Assembly (NCBI GenBank): GCA_009904025.1
Contig: WYEE01000031.1
Coordinates: 1-22,045 of the forward strand
From: Thermogladius sp.
GTDB lineage: Archaea > Thermoproteota > Thermoprotei_A > Sulfolobales > Desulfurococcaceae
Length of the DNA: 22,045 nt
Reading direction: 5' to 3'
The notes beneath the pieces were generated by a model that had not been told where the DNA came from, searched no databases, and saw only the letters and a list, made by a program, of their open reading frames with translations. This document shows positions 1 to 6,896 of this stretch, one piece after another. Made by a program: the position numbers and the translations under genes. Position 1 is the first letter of the stretch. Every line of letters starts with the position of its first letter.

Positions 1-347
1 TTGTGGGGTGGGTCGACCAAGCCGTCTGTGACGTGGGGCTGGAATACTATTATCGACGCTATCGTCAAGTAGAGGTCGTCACGCCACTTCGCTAACACCG
101 GGTACGGGTCTACTACCCCGTGACCCCTCTTCGCGAGGAACTCTATGAACCTGCTCCTCGTCTCCTGTAGCGTTAGAGGCTTCAACCCCTTGTAGTCCTT
201 GTACAGGAAATCGTATTTTGAACACGGTCTATCAGGACATGTCTCCCTGGGCCTAGTGCTCCACATAACCCCCTCGCATCTACCACACTTATACTTCTCG
301 TACCCGTATCTCCTCAAGTAACCTAAATCTATCCCGCTTGACGACAA
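1..347 (-). CDS. alaS: Alanyl-tRNA synthetase, N-terminal part (gene continues beyond window start)
   Basis: Charges tRNA-Ala with alanine in the cytoplasm. The minus-strand frame is open from 347 to the window edge (115 codons). It shows the archaeal AlaRS N-terminus: a short Cys-rich segment (KCGRCEGVMW, and CPDRPC a little later), a TLQETRSRFIEFL helix, and then the class II motif region with YPVLAKWRDDLYLTIASI and FQPHVTDGLVDPP, which matches the archaeal pattern around the active site. An in-frame TAG lies four codons before the chosen TTG start at 347. GGGGG precedes the TTG by 5 bases as a possible ribosome binding site. A TATA box at 389-398 fits a leader of about 20 bases, so alaS looks independently transcribed downstream of rpl12. 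Family assignment is firm; the TTG start is the only canonical choice near the expected N-terminus. Confidence 0.93.
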   Translation of the reverse strand, partial: MSSSGIDLGYLRRYGYEKYKCGRCEGVMWSTRPRETCPDRPCSKYDFLYKDYKGLKPLTLQETRSRFIEFLAKRGHGVVDPYPVLAKWRDDLYLTIASIIVFQPHVTDGLVDPPH

Positions 348-388
348 GAGTACCCCCGACTAACTTCAAGGAAGTTATTAGAGGAACG

Positions 389-398
389 TATAATAAAG
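389..398 (-). promoter_or_regulatory. TATA box for alaS
   Basis: Minus-strand CTTTATTATA lies 42 bases before the alaS TTG. An archaeal start about 25 bases downstream would fall near 366 and give a leader of some 20 bases carrying the GGGGG ribosome binding site. A T-rich run just upstream, after the rpl12 stop, may end that transcript. Confidence 0.55.
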
Positions 399-440
399 CT
401 TCTCTATTCTAAGAGATAAAAGACTCGCGTGCCGGAGAAC

Positions 441-767
441 TTACATGCCGAATAGTGAGCCGAGGCCTTCAGCCAACTGCTCCTCGCTAACAGTCTCCTC
501 TTTCTTCTCCTCCTTCTCTTCCTTCTTCTCCTCCTTAGCAGGCTGCTGTGCCGCCGCAGGCTGGGCTACAGGTGCTGTAGCTACGGGTGCTGCCAGGGCT
601 TGCTCCAGCACTTTACCTACGTCGATTGTCTTGAGAGCCGCTACAAGCGATTTGACTCTGACATCGTCCACCGCCACTCCAGCGGCCTCCAGAACCTTTT
701 TCACATTCTCCTCGCTAATTTCTTTTCCCGCTTTATACAATAGTAGGGAAGCATATATGTACTCTAT
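441..767 (-). CDS. rpl12: Ribosomal protein P1/L12 (acidic stalk protein), apparent ATA start
   Basis: Acidic stalk protein that dimerises on L10 and recruits GTPase factors through its C-terminal tail. From 767 the product is 108 residues: an N-terminal helical dimerisation domain starting (M)EYIYASLLLYKAGKEIS, an Ala/Pro/Gln hinge, a Lys/Glu charged stretch, and a conserved tail ending LGSLFGM. The N-terminus matches the known crenarchaeal L12 start residue for residue, but the codon at the Met position is ATA (765-767). GAGGTGGT lies 5 bases before it. The next canonical start is a TTG at 738-740, which would delete nine residues of the first helix and has no ribosome binding site. No ATG, GTG or TTG is available upstream in frame. 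A TATA box at 810-817 implies a short leader ending at this ATA. The last 35 codons are identical in DNA to those of L10. Confidence 0.93.
   Translation of the reverse strand: MEYIYASLLLYKAGKEISEENVKKVLEAAGVAVDDVRVKSLVAALKTIDVGKVLEQALAAPVATAPVAQPAAAQQPAKEEKKEEKEEKKEETVSEEQLAEGLGSLFGM
442..550. repeat. 109-bp perfect direct repeat, copy in rpl12
   Basis: Identical base for base to 859-967, covering the last 35 codons of rpl12 plus two bases of the stop codon. The flanking bases differ at once on both sides (the stops are TAA here and TAG in the other copy). It encodes the charged linker and factor-binding tail. Confidence 0.97.
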
Positions 768-809
768 AAAGCACCACCTCTGCCACGCAATTCTAAATTG
801 TTTCAGGGC

Positions 810-817
810 TTTTTAAA
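810..817 (-). promoter_or_regulatory. TATA box for rpl12
   Basis: Minus-strand TTTAAAAA lies in the 90-base gap between rpl10 and rpl12. A start about 26 bases downstream (near 787) gives a leader of about 20 bases carrying GAGGTGGT and then the ATA start. A second TTTTAAA-like box sits near 829-836. A separate promoter fits the need for several L12 copies per ribosome. Confidence 0.5.
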
Positions 818-857
818 TGCGTGCAGGGGTTTAAAACAGTATCAGTCGAAAAGAGTC

Positions 858-1877
858 CTACATGCCGAATAGTGAGCCGAGGCCTTCAGCCAACTGCTCC
901 TCGCTAACAGTCTCCTCTTTCTTCTCCTCCTTCTCTTCCTTCTTCTCCTCCTTAGCAGGCTGCTGTGTCTGCGGTTGTTGAGCAACACCTACTGTTAAGC
1001 CGAGTTCGGGTGCTTTACCGGACACCTCCGCAGCCAATGCTAGGGCCTTCGAGTGAGCCGCCTTAATGATTTCCCCGATAGTGTCGGGTGTTATAAACGC
1101 GGCTTCGACCGCGAGGCTTAAGGCCTCTCTGTGGGCTTTAGCGAGCGTCAGCCTTAGTATCTCCGGTTCTGGGAGCGCTATTTCGACCCCTATCTTCAGG
1201 TAGTCTAAAACAGCCTTCTTCAACATCTCCGTGTACTCGTCTATGTTCAACACCAGCTTGTCACCTGGTATAGCGACCCCGCCGTCGTAGGCTACTTTAA
1301 TCCTTAATCTAACCTCCTTCAACGGGAGGTCTAGTTTCTGGAGGAGGCTGGCTAGCTCGGGGGAGATTTTATCGCCGGGTTTAGCCACAGATGTGTCTTT
1401 AGATATTTGAATGGAGTTGCCTACCACCTTGGTAGGTATCTTAAGCTTCCCGAAAACACTTAACATGGGGCCCGGCGGAATCCCTGTGTCGCCTTCCGGT
1501 ATTACTATCTCGCTTGAAGCCGTGTCTCCGGGCTTATAGTAAGTGTAGGATTTGTATTTCTCTATTAGATTGCTTAACTCGAATGAGTTCATATTGGACA
1601 TCAACACAGCTATCTGCCCTGTCAAATACTGTGTCAACCCGGTTTTCTCCGGGTCTATACCCGCCTCTTTGAGAGCGATGCCAAGTAGCCTGGGTTTCAC
1701 AACTCTAATAACCGCTCTGCCTCCAAGCTTCTTCCTCAATTCCTGGAACTTACTTGTTGGGAAACCCGTTAAATCCGCTATGAGAATAGACTTGTGGTTT
1801 CTAATCTGCTCAGCTATTTCTCTAACTATTTTAACCTTCCACTCGGGTACCTCCCTCCCCTTAACTAGAGCGGGCAT
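858..1877 (-). CDS. rpl10: Ribosomal protein P0/L10, stalk base
   Basis: Base of the ribosomal stalk; binds 23S rRNA with L11 and carries the L12 dimers. The 339-residue product opens with PEWKVKIVREIAEQIRNHKS and continues with the L10 fold (IADLTGFPTSKFQELRKKL). It then has the archaeal/eukaryotic insertion domain (IPPGPMLSVFGKLKIPTKVV), the L12-binding helices (about 200-295), a Gln/Pro hinge and the acidic tail ending LGSLFGM. The length is typical for archaeal P0. The ATG at 1877 is two bases after the L1 stop, so it is translationally linked to rpl1. The end of the gene shares a 109-bp perfect repeat with rpl12. Confidence 0.97.
   Translation of the reverse strand: MPALVKGREVPEWKVKIVREIAEQIRNHKSILIADLTGFPTSKFQELRKKLGGRAVIRVVKPRLLGIALKEAGIDPEKTGLTQYLTGQIAVLMSNMNSFELSNLIEKYKSYTYYKPGDTASSEIVIPEGDTGIPPGPMLSVFGKLKIPTKVVGNSIQISKDTSVAKPGDKISPELASLLQKLDLPLKEVRLRIKVAYDGGVAIPGDKLVLNIDEYTEMLKKAVLDYLKIGVEIALPEPEILRLTLAKAHREALSLAVEAAFITPDTIGEIIKAAHSKALALAAEVSGKAPELGLTVGVAQQPQTQQPAKEEKKEEKEEKKEETVSEEQLAEGLGSLFGM
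859..967. repeat. 109-bp perfect direct repeat, copy in rpl10
   Basis: Second copy of the 442-550 repeat, offset by 417 bases, in the same reading frame at the 3' end of rpl10. Both genes carry the same stalk tail, so the conserved unit is functional at protein level. The identity at synonymous positions suggests recent gene conversion. Confidence 0.97.
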
Positions 1878-1879
1878 TC

Positions 1880-2524
1880 CTATACACCCTTAACCTCCAC
1901 TGGAATACCCATCGTCGTCTTCACAATAATCCTATCTATATTAGCCTGCCCCTGCGGTAGCTTGACCTCTAAAGCCGATATCACTGCGAAAGCGTTCTCC
2001 GCTAGATCCTCTGGCCTCATATCCACAGTGCCTATCGCCGCCATCACCTGTGGTTGATCTTTCAACCTAGCTAGAACAGCATTCTTAAACCTGTTAATTA
2101 GAGCCGATATATCTGATCCAGGTGGGACGGGGACGGGAGCTTTACCTCTAGGGCCTAAAGCAGGTCCAAGAGTCCTGCCCACGATTGACATTAAATCCGT
2201 TTTAACTAGAACCCAATCGCATGAGCCCGCAATCTTCTTGGCGTTCTTCTTTGAAATACCTTGAAGGTCGTTCGACGTCATCACAATAAATGCCCCCGAC
2301 TGCTTAGCCTTCTCGGCCATGTCACCATCTGCTACGACACATATCCTCTGGTCCTTGCCTCTGCCTCTCGGTAATATAACAGTCTCTCTAATCTTCCCTC
2401 CTAGCTCCTTCACGTTGACATCTCTTAGAGTTATAATTAAGTCGACGGACTCCTTGAAACCAGCATTCTTATATAATAGGGCTTTCTCGAGAGCTTGTAC
2501 AAGAGCCTCCTTTGCTACCGGCAT
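1880..2524 (-). CDS. rpl1: Ribosomal protein L1
   Basis: Forms the mobile L1 stalk at the E site; in several archaea it also represses its own operon by binding a 23S-like site in its mRNA. The product has 214 residues from the ATG at 2524, the usual archaeal length. Typical segments include VNVKELGGKIRETVILPRGRG, the RTLGPALGPRGKAPVP loop and a C-terminal KTTMGIPVEV. The ATG overlaps the L11 stop (TGATG), with GAGGTG five bases before it. A longer start seven codons upstream (GERGVL) would only lengthen the overlap. I saw no obvious L1-binding mimic near the start, though a structure search was not possible. Confidence 0.97.
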   Translation of the reverse strand: MPVAKEALVQALEKALLYKNAGFKESVDLIITLRDVNVKELGGKIRETVILPRGRGKDQRICVVADGDMAEKAKQSGAFIVMTSNDLQGISKKNAKKIAGSCDWVLVKTDLMSIVGRTLGPALGPRGKAPVPVPPGSDISALINRFKNAVLARLKDQPQVMAAIGTVDMRPEDLAENAFAVISALEVKLPQGQANIDRIIVKTTMGIPVEVKGV

Positions 2525-3036
2525 CAAGACACCTCTTTCTCCCACTCGCTCTCATACCTGTTCAGCAACTCATCGTAATACCCTTCATCAACGAGCTTTT
2601 GAACCTCCCTCGGATCCTTGCCTTCTACGGTTAATCCGATAGACCTCGCCGTGCCTAGAACTGTTTTAACCGCTGCCTTCAATGTTTTAGCAGTCAACTT
2701 ATCTTTTTTTAGAAGCGCGACTTTAACAACCTGCTCCATCTTCAAATCACCGATCTTCTGGTGAGCCGGGTCGCCGGTGAACTCTTTGGCGCCAGCCTCC
2801 TTGAGAAGTAGAGCTGTCGTCGTCGGCACTCCAACTTTAATCTCGTACTCCTTTGTAGTCGTATCTACATGTATCTCAACTGGGACGCTTAACCCCTCAA
2901 ACCCTTTAGTAGCCTCGTTAATGGCTTTCACGACCTCGCCTACATTCAACTTAAGTGGGCTCAATGTAGGCCCCAGAGGCGGCCCCGGGGTGGCCTTTCC
3001 CCCTTCAACCATTACCCTGATAACCTTCTTACCCAA
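2524..3036 (-). CDS. rpl11: Ribosomal protein L11
   Basis: Binds the 23S GTPase-centre RNA with L10. The 170-residue product has the classical N-terminal domain with the Pro-rich PGPPLGPTLSPLKLNV loop, the hinge, and the RNA-binding C-terminal domain (FTGDPAHQKIGDLKMEQV, then LGTARSIGLTVEGKDP). A C-terminal extension rich in Glu and Tyr follows. The start is TTG at 3036 with GGTGA about six bases upstream. It lies two bases after the Spt5 stop and overlaps the L1 start by one base, so spt5-L11-L1-L10 read as one transcript. Confidence 0.97.
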   Translation of the reverse strand: MGKKVIRVMVEGGKATPGPPLGPTLSPLKLNVGEVVKAINEATKGFEGLSVPVEIHVDTTTKEYEIKVGVPTTTALLLKEAGAKEFTGDPAHQKIGDLKMEQVVKVALLKKDKLTAKTLKAAVKTVLGTARSIGLTVEGKDPREVQKLVDEGYYDELLNRYESEWEKEVS

Positions 3037-3038
3037 GA

Positions 3039-3512
3039 CTACTCACCTTTCTTAACCGGTTTAACATACTCGCCTGAAATCGTTATAGGTATAGCGTGGG
3101 TGGCTTCTAAAATGCTAACTGTAAGCATGTTTTTATTCTTATCTACACCTGTAACCTGGGCTCTCATACCCTTGAAAGGCCCTCTCACAATCTCAACTAA
3201 GTCCCCAACTTTAATGGACTCGACGACAGGCTTGGGTTTGATAAGCCTCTCTAACTCCTCTCTCGAGACAAGTATCAGCGACCCACTCTTAAGATGTTTA
3301 ACCTCGGAGATAACCCTGTATATACCGGCAGGTCTCGATGATTCAATGAAGACATACCCTCTAACACCCGGCGGGATTATCAGGCTTGCTATCCCTACAT
3401 CCTCCCCTCTCTCAGCCAGCTCTCTAATCCTCCTCTCTAAGATGACCGCTACATCCATCTCCCTGCCGACAGTAGTTCTAACAGCGTATATCTTAGGCTC
3501 CTCATTAGACAT
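3039..3512 (-). CDS. spt5: Transcription elongation factor Spt5/NusG
   Basis: Archaeal NusG/Spt5, which with Spt4 clamps RNA polymerase and links it to the ribosome. The 157-residue product has the NGN domain (YAVRTTVGREMDVAVILERR through IPPGVRGYVFIE, about residues 8-90). A KOW domain follows (VGDLVEIVRGPFKGMRAQV, about 101-135). Length and domain order are standard. The ATG at 3512 lies three bases after the secE stop. The secE-nusG-L11-L1-L10 order is shared with many archaea and bacteria. Confidence 0.96.
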   Translation of the reverse strand: MSNEEPKIYAVRTTVGREMDVAVILERRIRELAERGEDVGIASLIIPPGVRGYVFIESSRPAGIYRVISEVKHLKSGSLILVSREELERLIKPKPVVESIKVGDLVEIVRGPFKGMRAQVTGVDKNKNMLTVSILEATHAIPITISGEYVKPVKKGE

Positions 3513-3515
3513 GGG

Positions 3516-3698
3516 TTACCCCGCCATCTGAGGGAATAGGAAAGCGTAGAACACGACCCTGATAACGAAAGCTATGCCTCCTACAATCGCCATTCCAAGT
3601 AAACTAAGCTTCAGCGTGGTCATGAAATCATCTCTCTCGGGCTTCGCCGCCACTGTGAAAATCTTCCTCCACTGGTCGACTATCTCCCTGAAATTCAA
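3516..3698 (-). CDS. secE: Protein translocase subunit SecE/Sss1 (Sec61 gamma)
   Basis: Single-span clamp subunit of the SecYE translocon in the cytoplasmic membrane. It has 60 residues: a short amphipathic helix (FREIVDQWRKIFTVAAKPERDD) and one membrane segment (about residues 32-55, LGMAIVGGIAFVIRVVFYAF). The length is right for archaeal SecE. The start is TTG at 3698 preceded by GGTGGTG three bases away. No ATG or GTG lies in the expected region. It sits between ftsY and spt5, both also tied to nascent chains. Confidence 0.93.
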   Translation of the reverse strand: MNFREIVDQWRKIFTVAAKPERDDFMTTLKLSLLGMAIVGGIAFVIRVVFYAFLFPQMAG

Positions 3699-3713
3699 CT
3701 ACACCACCGTGAG

Positions 3714-4613
3714 CTAGGCCGGTAAAACTCTTTCCAGGTATTCGATTGGATCAAACAGTTTTAAATCTTTGTAATCCTGCCCGACACCAATGAACAACAC
3801 TGGTTTCCTAATAGCGTAGACGATGCTTATGGGTACGCCGCCTTGCTCATACGCGTCGGCTTTCGCTATGACCACAGCGTCGACACCTATCTTCTCGCTG
3901 AAAAACCTAGCTTGCTCCAAGGCGTCGTTCCCAGTCAACGCGTCTACGACGAGGATCCTCATGTCTGGTTTAACCACTTTCACGATCTTCCTAAGCTCCT
4001 CGACCAAGTCCACGTCGGTATGCATTCTACCCGCCGTATCTATCAGCACAACATCGTAGCCCTTGCTCTTAGCGTGGAGAACGCTATCGTAGGCTATTGA
4101 AGCCGGGCTTACACCATACCTCCCAGTAAAGACGGGGACCCCTATTCTATCACCGTGAATCTTAAGCTGCTCTTGAGCCCCAGCTCTGAAAGTATCAGCG
4201 GCAACCATTAGCGGTTTAAACCCTTTCTCTTTAAGGTAGAAAGCTATCTTAGCGATAGTAGTCGTCTTGCCTACGCCGTTGACACCTAGAAAAACTATCT
4301 TAAACGGCCTCCCGCCTCTAATAATGTTATCGAAGTCTATAGTACCCGCCTCTTTAAAATAGCCTAGAATGATCTCTCTGAGATATGCTACTAAACCTCC
4401 TCTATCCCTCACAACATTTCTTTCGATAGCCTCGCTGACTCTTTTCGAGATGTCTTCAGCAACCTCTAACGCGACGTCGTTTGAGACCAACTCTATTTTA
4501 AGCTCTTCTAGCTCCCCGTATAACTTGTCTTTGGAGAAGGCTATCGAGGAAATCTTGTCTACGAAGTTCGAAAAAACGTTTTTGAGCCGTTTAAACAAAG
4601 AAGCCCCCTTCAC
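3714..4613 (-). CDS. ftsY: Signal recognition particle receptor FtsY
   Basis: GTPase receptor that docks SRP-ribosome complexes at the membrane. It has 299 residues: an N domain (1-95) followed by the SRP G domain. G1 is GVNGVGKTT (110-118), AADTFRAGAQEQL lies at 138-150 and DTAGRMHTD at 192-200, and the closing GVGQDYKDL is at 276-284. The guanine-specificity loop reads AKAD rather than the more usual TKxD (250-253). No acidic A domain is present, as is common in archaea. The start chosen is GTG at 4613. A TTG six codons in, after GGGGG, is an alternative that leaves the fold intact. The gene lies 10 bases after prefoldin alpha and 15 before secE. Confidence 0.96.
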   Translation of the reverse strand: MKGASLFKRLKNVFSNFVDKISSIAFSKDKLYGELEELKIELVSNDVALEVAEDISKRVSEAIERNVVRDRGGLVAYLREIILGYFKEAGTIDFDNIIRGGRPFKIVFLGVNGVGKTTTIAKIAFYLKEKGFKPLMVAADTFRAGAQEQLKIHGDRIGVPVFTGRYGVSPASIAYDSVLHAKSKGYDVVLIDTAGRMHTDVDLVEELRKIVKVVKPDMRILVVDALTGNDALEQARFFSEKIGVDAVVIAKADAYEQGGVPISIVYAIRKPVLFIGVGQDYKDLKLFDPIEYLERVLPA

Positions 4614-4623
4614 TTATTCTCTA

Positions 4624-5094
4624 TTACTCCGCTCTCCCAGAAGCCCCTGCTTGCCTTGATTGAAGCTGGGCGTAAACCTGGGCTAAAATCTGCTGAATAT
4701 AAGAGTACTCTTCGACGACGGATTTATAGTCTCTCTGAAGCCTGTCAATTATCTTCTTAACCGCTTGAAGTCTCTTCTCCAATATGCTTACTCCTTGCTC
4801 CCTGGTAGCCCTAGCATAGTAGTTTAAGCCTAGATTCACAATAATATTGGTCTCCCATCCCTCTGAAACCTGGGCTGGAATCATGGCCGAGCCGAGCCTG
4901 TTTAAGAGAACATATATTTGAGGGGAGCCTTGCGGGAGGCTCTTTAGAGTTTCTATGACGAGCTGTAGCTCAGTGTACTGTGTTAGGTATGTGTTTAAAG
5001 CCGATTGAATCGCCCCCGCATACTCTTTGAGCTCTTCGGCCCTAGCTACAAGCTCCTCCAGCGAGACAACCCTCTCCTCCGTTTTCTTGCTCAT
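4624..5094 (-). CDS. pfdA: Prefoldin subunit alpha (GimC)
   Basis: Alpha subunit of the hexameric holdase that passes nascent chains to the thermosome. The 156 residues form two long coiled-coil helices flanking a hairpin region: an N-terminal helix (VSLEELVARAEELKEYAGAI), a central beta segment (GSAMIPAQVSEGWETNIIVNLG), and a C-terminal helix (LQAVKKIIDRLQRDYKSVVE). The Gln/Ala-rich tail is slightly longer than in many archaea. The ATG at 5094 overlaps the LX stop (ATGA), a standard coupled joint. The gene sits between LX and ftsY. Confidence 0.92.
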   Translation of the reverse strand: MSKKTEERVVSLEELVARAEELKEYAGAIQSALNTYLTQYTELQLVIETLKSLPQGSPQIYVLLNRLGSAMIPAQVSEGWETNIIVNLGLNYYARATREQGVSILEKRLQAVKKIIDRLQRDYKSVVEEYSYIQQILAQVYAQLQSRQAGASGRAE

Positions 5095-5354
5095 CCAACA
5101 ACCAGCCTCTCGACTCTCAGGAATTCTAAGACGTTGCTCCGGGTAATCTCCTCAGGGCTTATTTCTTTAACCTCTTCTACAACAATATGTTTTCTCCTGA
5201 GTTTATGATTGCTTCCGAGAATTGAATACACTTTCTCCAAAGCCTGCTCTTTCGTCAACGCCCTAACCTCTTTTGTGAACTTCTGCCAGGTTGGGTACCT
5301 GTCGTGGCTAACAAGCATCCTCCCCGTGACCTTGAATATCTTTACCTCGCTCAT
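5091..5354 (-). CDS. rpl18a: Ribosomal protein LX (L18a/eL20 family)
   Basis: Small archaeal large-subunit protein homologous to part of eukaryotic L18a (eL20). It has 87 residues, with the hallmark pattern KIFKVTGRMLVSH near the N-terminus, a WQKFTKEVRALTKEQALEKV helix, and GSNHKLRRKHIVVEEVKEI. The length matches the family. The ATG at 5354 overlaps the aIF6 stop by one base (TGATG), and the stop overlaps the prefoldin alpha start. The aIF6-LX-prefoldin order is conserved in archaea. Confidence 0.94.
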   Translation of the reverse strand: MSEVKIFKVTGRMLVSHDRYPTWQKFTKEVRALTKEQALEKVYSILGSNHKLRRKHIVVEEVKEISPEEITRSNVLEFLRVERLVVG

Positions 5355-6031
5355 CAGCCACCACCGAAGCCCCTTCTAATCCTCAGTATTTCAGGGCCTG
5401 TAGTTATACCCCCGACTATGATACCCCTATTATTAGCAATTATACCACTCTTTATAAATGGCACTCCAGCGTTAACGGTTGCTTTCTCCACGGATACCCC
5501 CAGAATCTGCCGGATAACATCTATTTCCTCCTGTGAGATGTCGGGGTGGACTACCCCACCAACGTCGTTCACGACGCCTAGGCTACCAGGTATAGGCAAG
5601 TTGAGTAAACTCCTTTTAACGAGGCTGACGCCTACAACCTCACTTATCTCCCTAAAGTCTTCATCTGAGAAATCCGGTGATATGATGCCAGCTTTGTTGT
5701 TTAAGAGTATTGCATTGCCTAGCGCGGTGACCCGCGACCTCAATGCTTTAACCTCCAACCCGTATTTGGTAGCCTCCTTCCTCAAGTATTCTACCTCGGA
5801 GCTATACGCGAAGTAGGGTAGTAGCAGGCCGTTGTCGTTCCCCGCGATGAAAACCCCGTTTAAAGGGCTCCCTCCCACCCTAAACTCCACCAAGTTTACC
5901 CCTAGAACCTCTGATATGAGGTCCAAGTCGTCTCGCGGGAGACCCGGGGGGATCAAGGCTATTTTATTATTCGCAAATATGTAAACCCCTATATTCGAAT
6001 TACCGTAAACACTCAGCTTAACTATCTCCAT
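5354..6031 (-). CDS. eif6: Translation initiation factor aIF6 (ribosome anti-association factor)
   Basis: Binds the 50S subunit and blocks premature joining with 30S. The product has 225 residues from the ATG at 6031. It shows the five-fold pentein repeat pattern: YGNSNIGVYIFANNKIALIPP first, then GVFIAGNDNGLLLPY, LGNAILLNNKAGIISPDFS, LGVVNDVGGVVHPDIS and SGIIANNRGIIVGGITTGPE. The ATG gives the usual family N-terminus and has GGTG nine bases upstream. A GTG four codons earlier (6043) has GAGG seven bases upstream and cannot be excluded. It follows L31e by about 20 bases and overlaps LX by one base. Confidence 0.95.
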   Translation of the reverse strand: MEIVKLSVYGNSNIGVYIFANNKIALIPPGLPRDDLDLISEVLGVNLVEFRVGGSPLNGVFIAGNDNGLLLPYFAYSSEVEYLRKEATKYGLEVKALRSRVTALGNAILLNNKAGIISPDFSDEDFREISEVVGVSLVKRSLLNLPIPGSLGVVNDVGGVVHPDISQEEIDVIRQILGVSVEKATVNAGVPFIKSGIIANNRGIIVGGITTGPEILRIRRGFGGG

Positions 6032-6052
6032 TAAATAAAACACCTATATGCC

Positions 6053-6346
6053 TCAAGAACCCCCGGCTTGAGGTCTACGTCTAGCTAGTAAAACCCTAGC
6101 TGTCTTCTCGTTTGGGTCAAACCTCACCTCAACTACAACCCTCCTAGGAGGCTTCTCCCTACCCCTAGACCAAACAAACTTGTTTACCATGGGGTCTATG
6201 ATTATCTTCTCGGCTTGTTTGAAGTGCCTGGACACGTACCTCCTAATCAGCCTGACCGCTCTGTCAGCCCTGTTCATCCTCCTACCAAAGTATACTCTCG
6301 CAAGGGGGATTACATGAGTAGACTTCTTAACCTGGCTCTCGCTCAC
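6053..6346 (-). CDS. rpl31e: Ribosomal protein L31e
   Basis: Large-subunit protein near the exit tunnel. It has 97 residues, with the family signature THVIPLARVYFGRRMNRADRAVRLIRRYV, a second basic helix ending at VNKFVWSRG, and a C-terminal strand VVVEVRFDPNEKTARVLLA. The start is GTG at 6346, with GAGGTGGT four bases upstream. It lies 12 bases after L39e, which is the usual archaeal partner. Confidence 0.95.
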   Translation of the reverse strand: MSESQVKKSTHVIPLARVYFGRRMNRADRAVRLIRRYVSRHFKQAEKIIIDPMVNKFVWSRGREKPPRRVVVEVRFDPNEKTARVLLARRRPQAGGS

Positions 6347-6358
6347 CTAAACCACCTC

Positions 6359-6514
6359 TTAGAGCTTTAGCTTGCTTCTACGCCAATTCCTAAGCCGAAA
6401 ACCTCTCCTAACCCTTCTATTAGTCTTCAACGTAACCCATATAGGTATAGGTCTATTGCTTTTAAGAGCCGCCGCCAACCTGAGCTTCCTGGCTAGCGGT
6501 TTGAAGCGTGCCAT
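6359..6514 (-). CDS. rpl39e: Ribosomal protein L39e
   Basis: A very small basic protein that lines the exit tunnel of the large subunit. It has 51 residues, ATG at 6512-6514 to TAA at 6359-6361. It starts MARFKPLARKLRLAAALKSN and ends in an Arg-rich segment with RRGFRLRNWRRSKLKL. The composition, the PIPIWV core and the Arg-Asn-Trp-Arg-Arg end match the L39e family. It begins two bases after the stop of the PDCD5-like gene. GTAGGG precedes the ATG, a weak ribosome binding site that fits coupling to the upstream gene. Confidence 0.95.
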   Translation of the reverse strand: MARFKPLARKLRLAAALKSNRPIPIWVTLKTNRRVRRGFRLRNWRRSKLKL

Positions 6515-6516
6515 CC

Positions 6517-6846
6517 CTACTTCCTCCTTATCTCAATCCTAGTTTCCCTATGTGTCTGCTCGTAAATTTCCGATAGCAATCTTTTCAGAAAATCATCCGT
6601 GATAGGTATTTTAACTCTTCCACTCTTAGCCAAGTTGATCAATTGTTCCTCGAGCGCTTGAGCAAGCTCGGGTTTAACCAGCCTGAGATTCGACAGCCTC
6701 TCCCTAGCCTCAGGTGTGAGTATCTGCCTCAGAGCGGCCTCTATTTGGGCTCTGCGTTCTTTCTCCTCCTCCAGCCTCTTCCGCATCTCAGCTAGCTTCC
6801 TTCTCTTAATCTCCTCCAACTCCTCGTCCTCGTATTCTTCCCCCAT
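6517..6846 (-). CDS. PDCD5/TFAR19-like DNA-binding protein
   Basis: Archaeal homologue of human PDCD5, a small helical protein that binds nucleic acid and possibly chaperonin; its cellular role in archaea is unsettled. It has 109 residues: a long acidic-basic N-terminal helix (EDEELEEIKRRKLAEMRKRL), then RQILTPEARERLSNLRLVKP and EQLINLAKSGRVKIPITDDF, both typical of the family core, and a basic tail. The length is standard. The ATG at 6846 has GGTG eight bases upstream, and a TATA-like box lies at 6877-6885. It leads the L39e-L31e-aIF6 run, as in many archaea. Confidence 0.93.
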   Translation of the reverse strand: MGEEYEDEELEEIKRRKLAEMRKRLEEEKERRAQIEAALRQILTPEARERLSNLRLVKPELAQALEEQLINLAKSGRVKIPITDDFLKRLLSEIYEQTHRETRIEIRRK

Positions 6847-6876
6847 CTTAAAACACCTTCCCAGTTGTCTAAAAGT

Positions 6877-6885
6877 GGTTTTAAT
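6877..6885 (-). promoter_or_regulatory. TATA box for the PDCD5-like gene and downstream ribosomal run
   Basis: Minus-strand ATTAAAACC lies 31 bases before the ATG at 6846, in the 50-base gap after S19e. A start near 6856 leaves a very short leader. It may drive PDCD5-like, L39e, L31e, aIF6 and beyond. Confidence 0.45.
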
Positions 6886-6896
6886 CCTCTTAAGGT

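Noticed and set aside
445..816. Plus-strand frame of 123 codons opposite rpl12
   Set aside because: Serine- and phenylalanine-rich mirror of the Lys/Glu-coding tract on the other strand; a shadow of a real gene.
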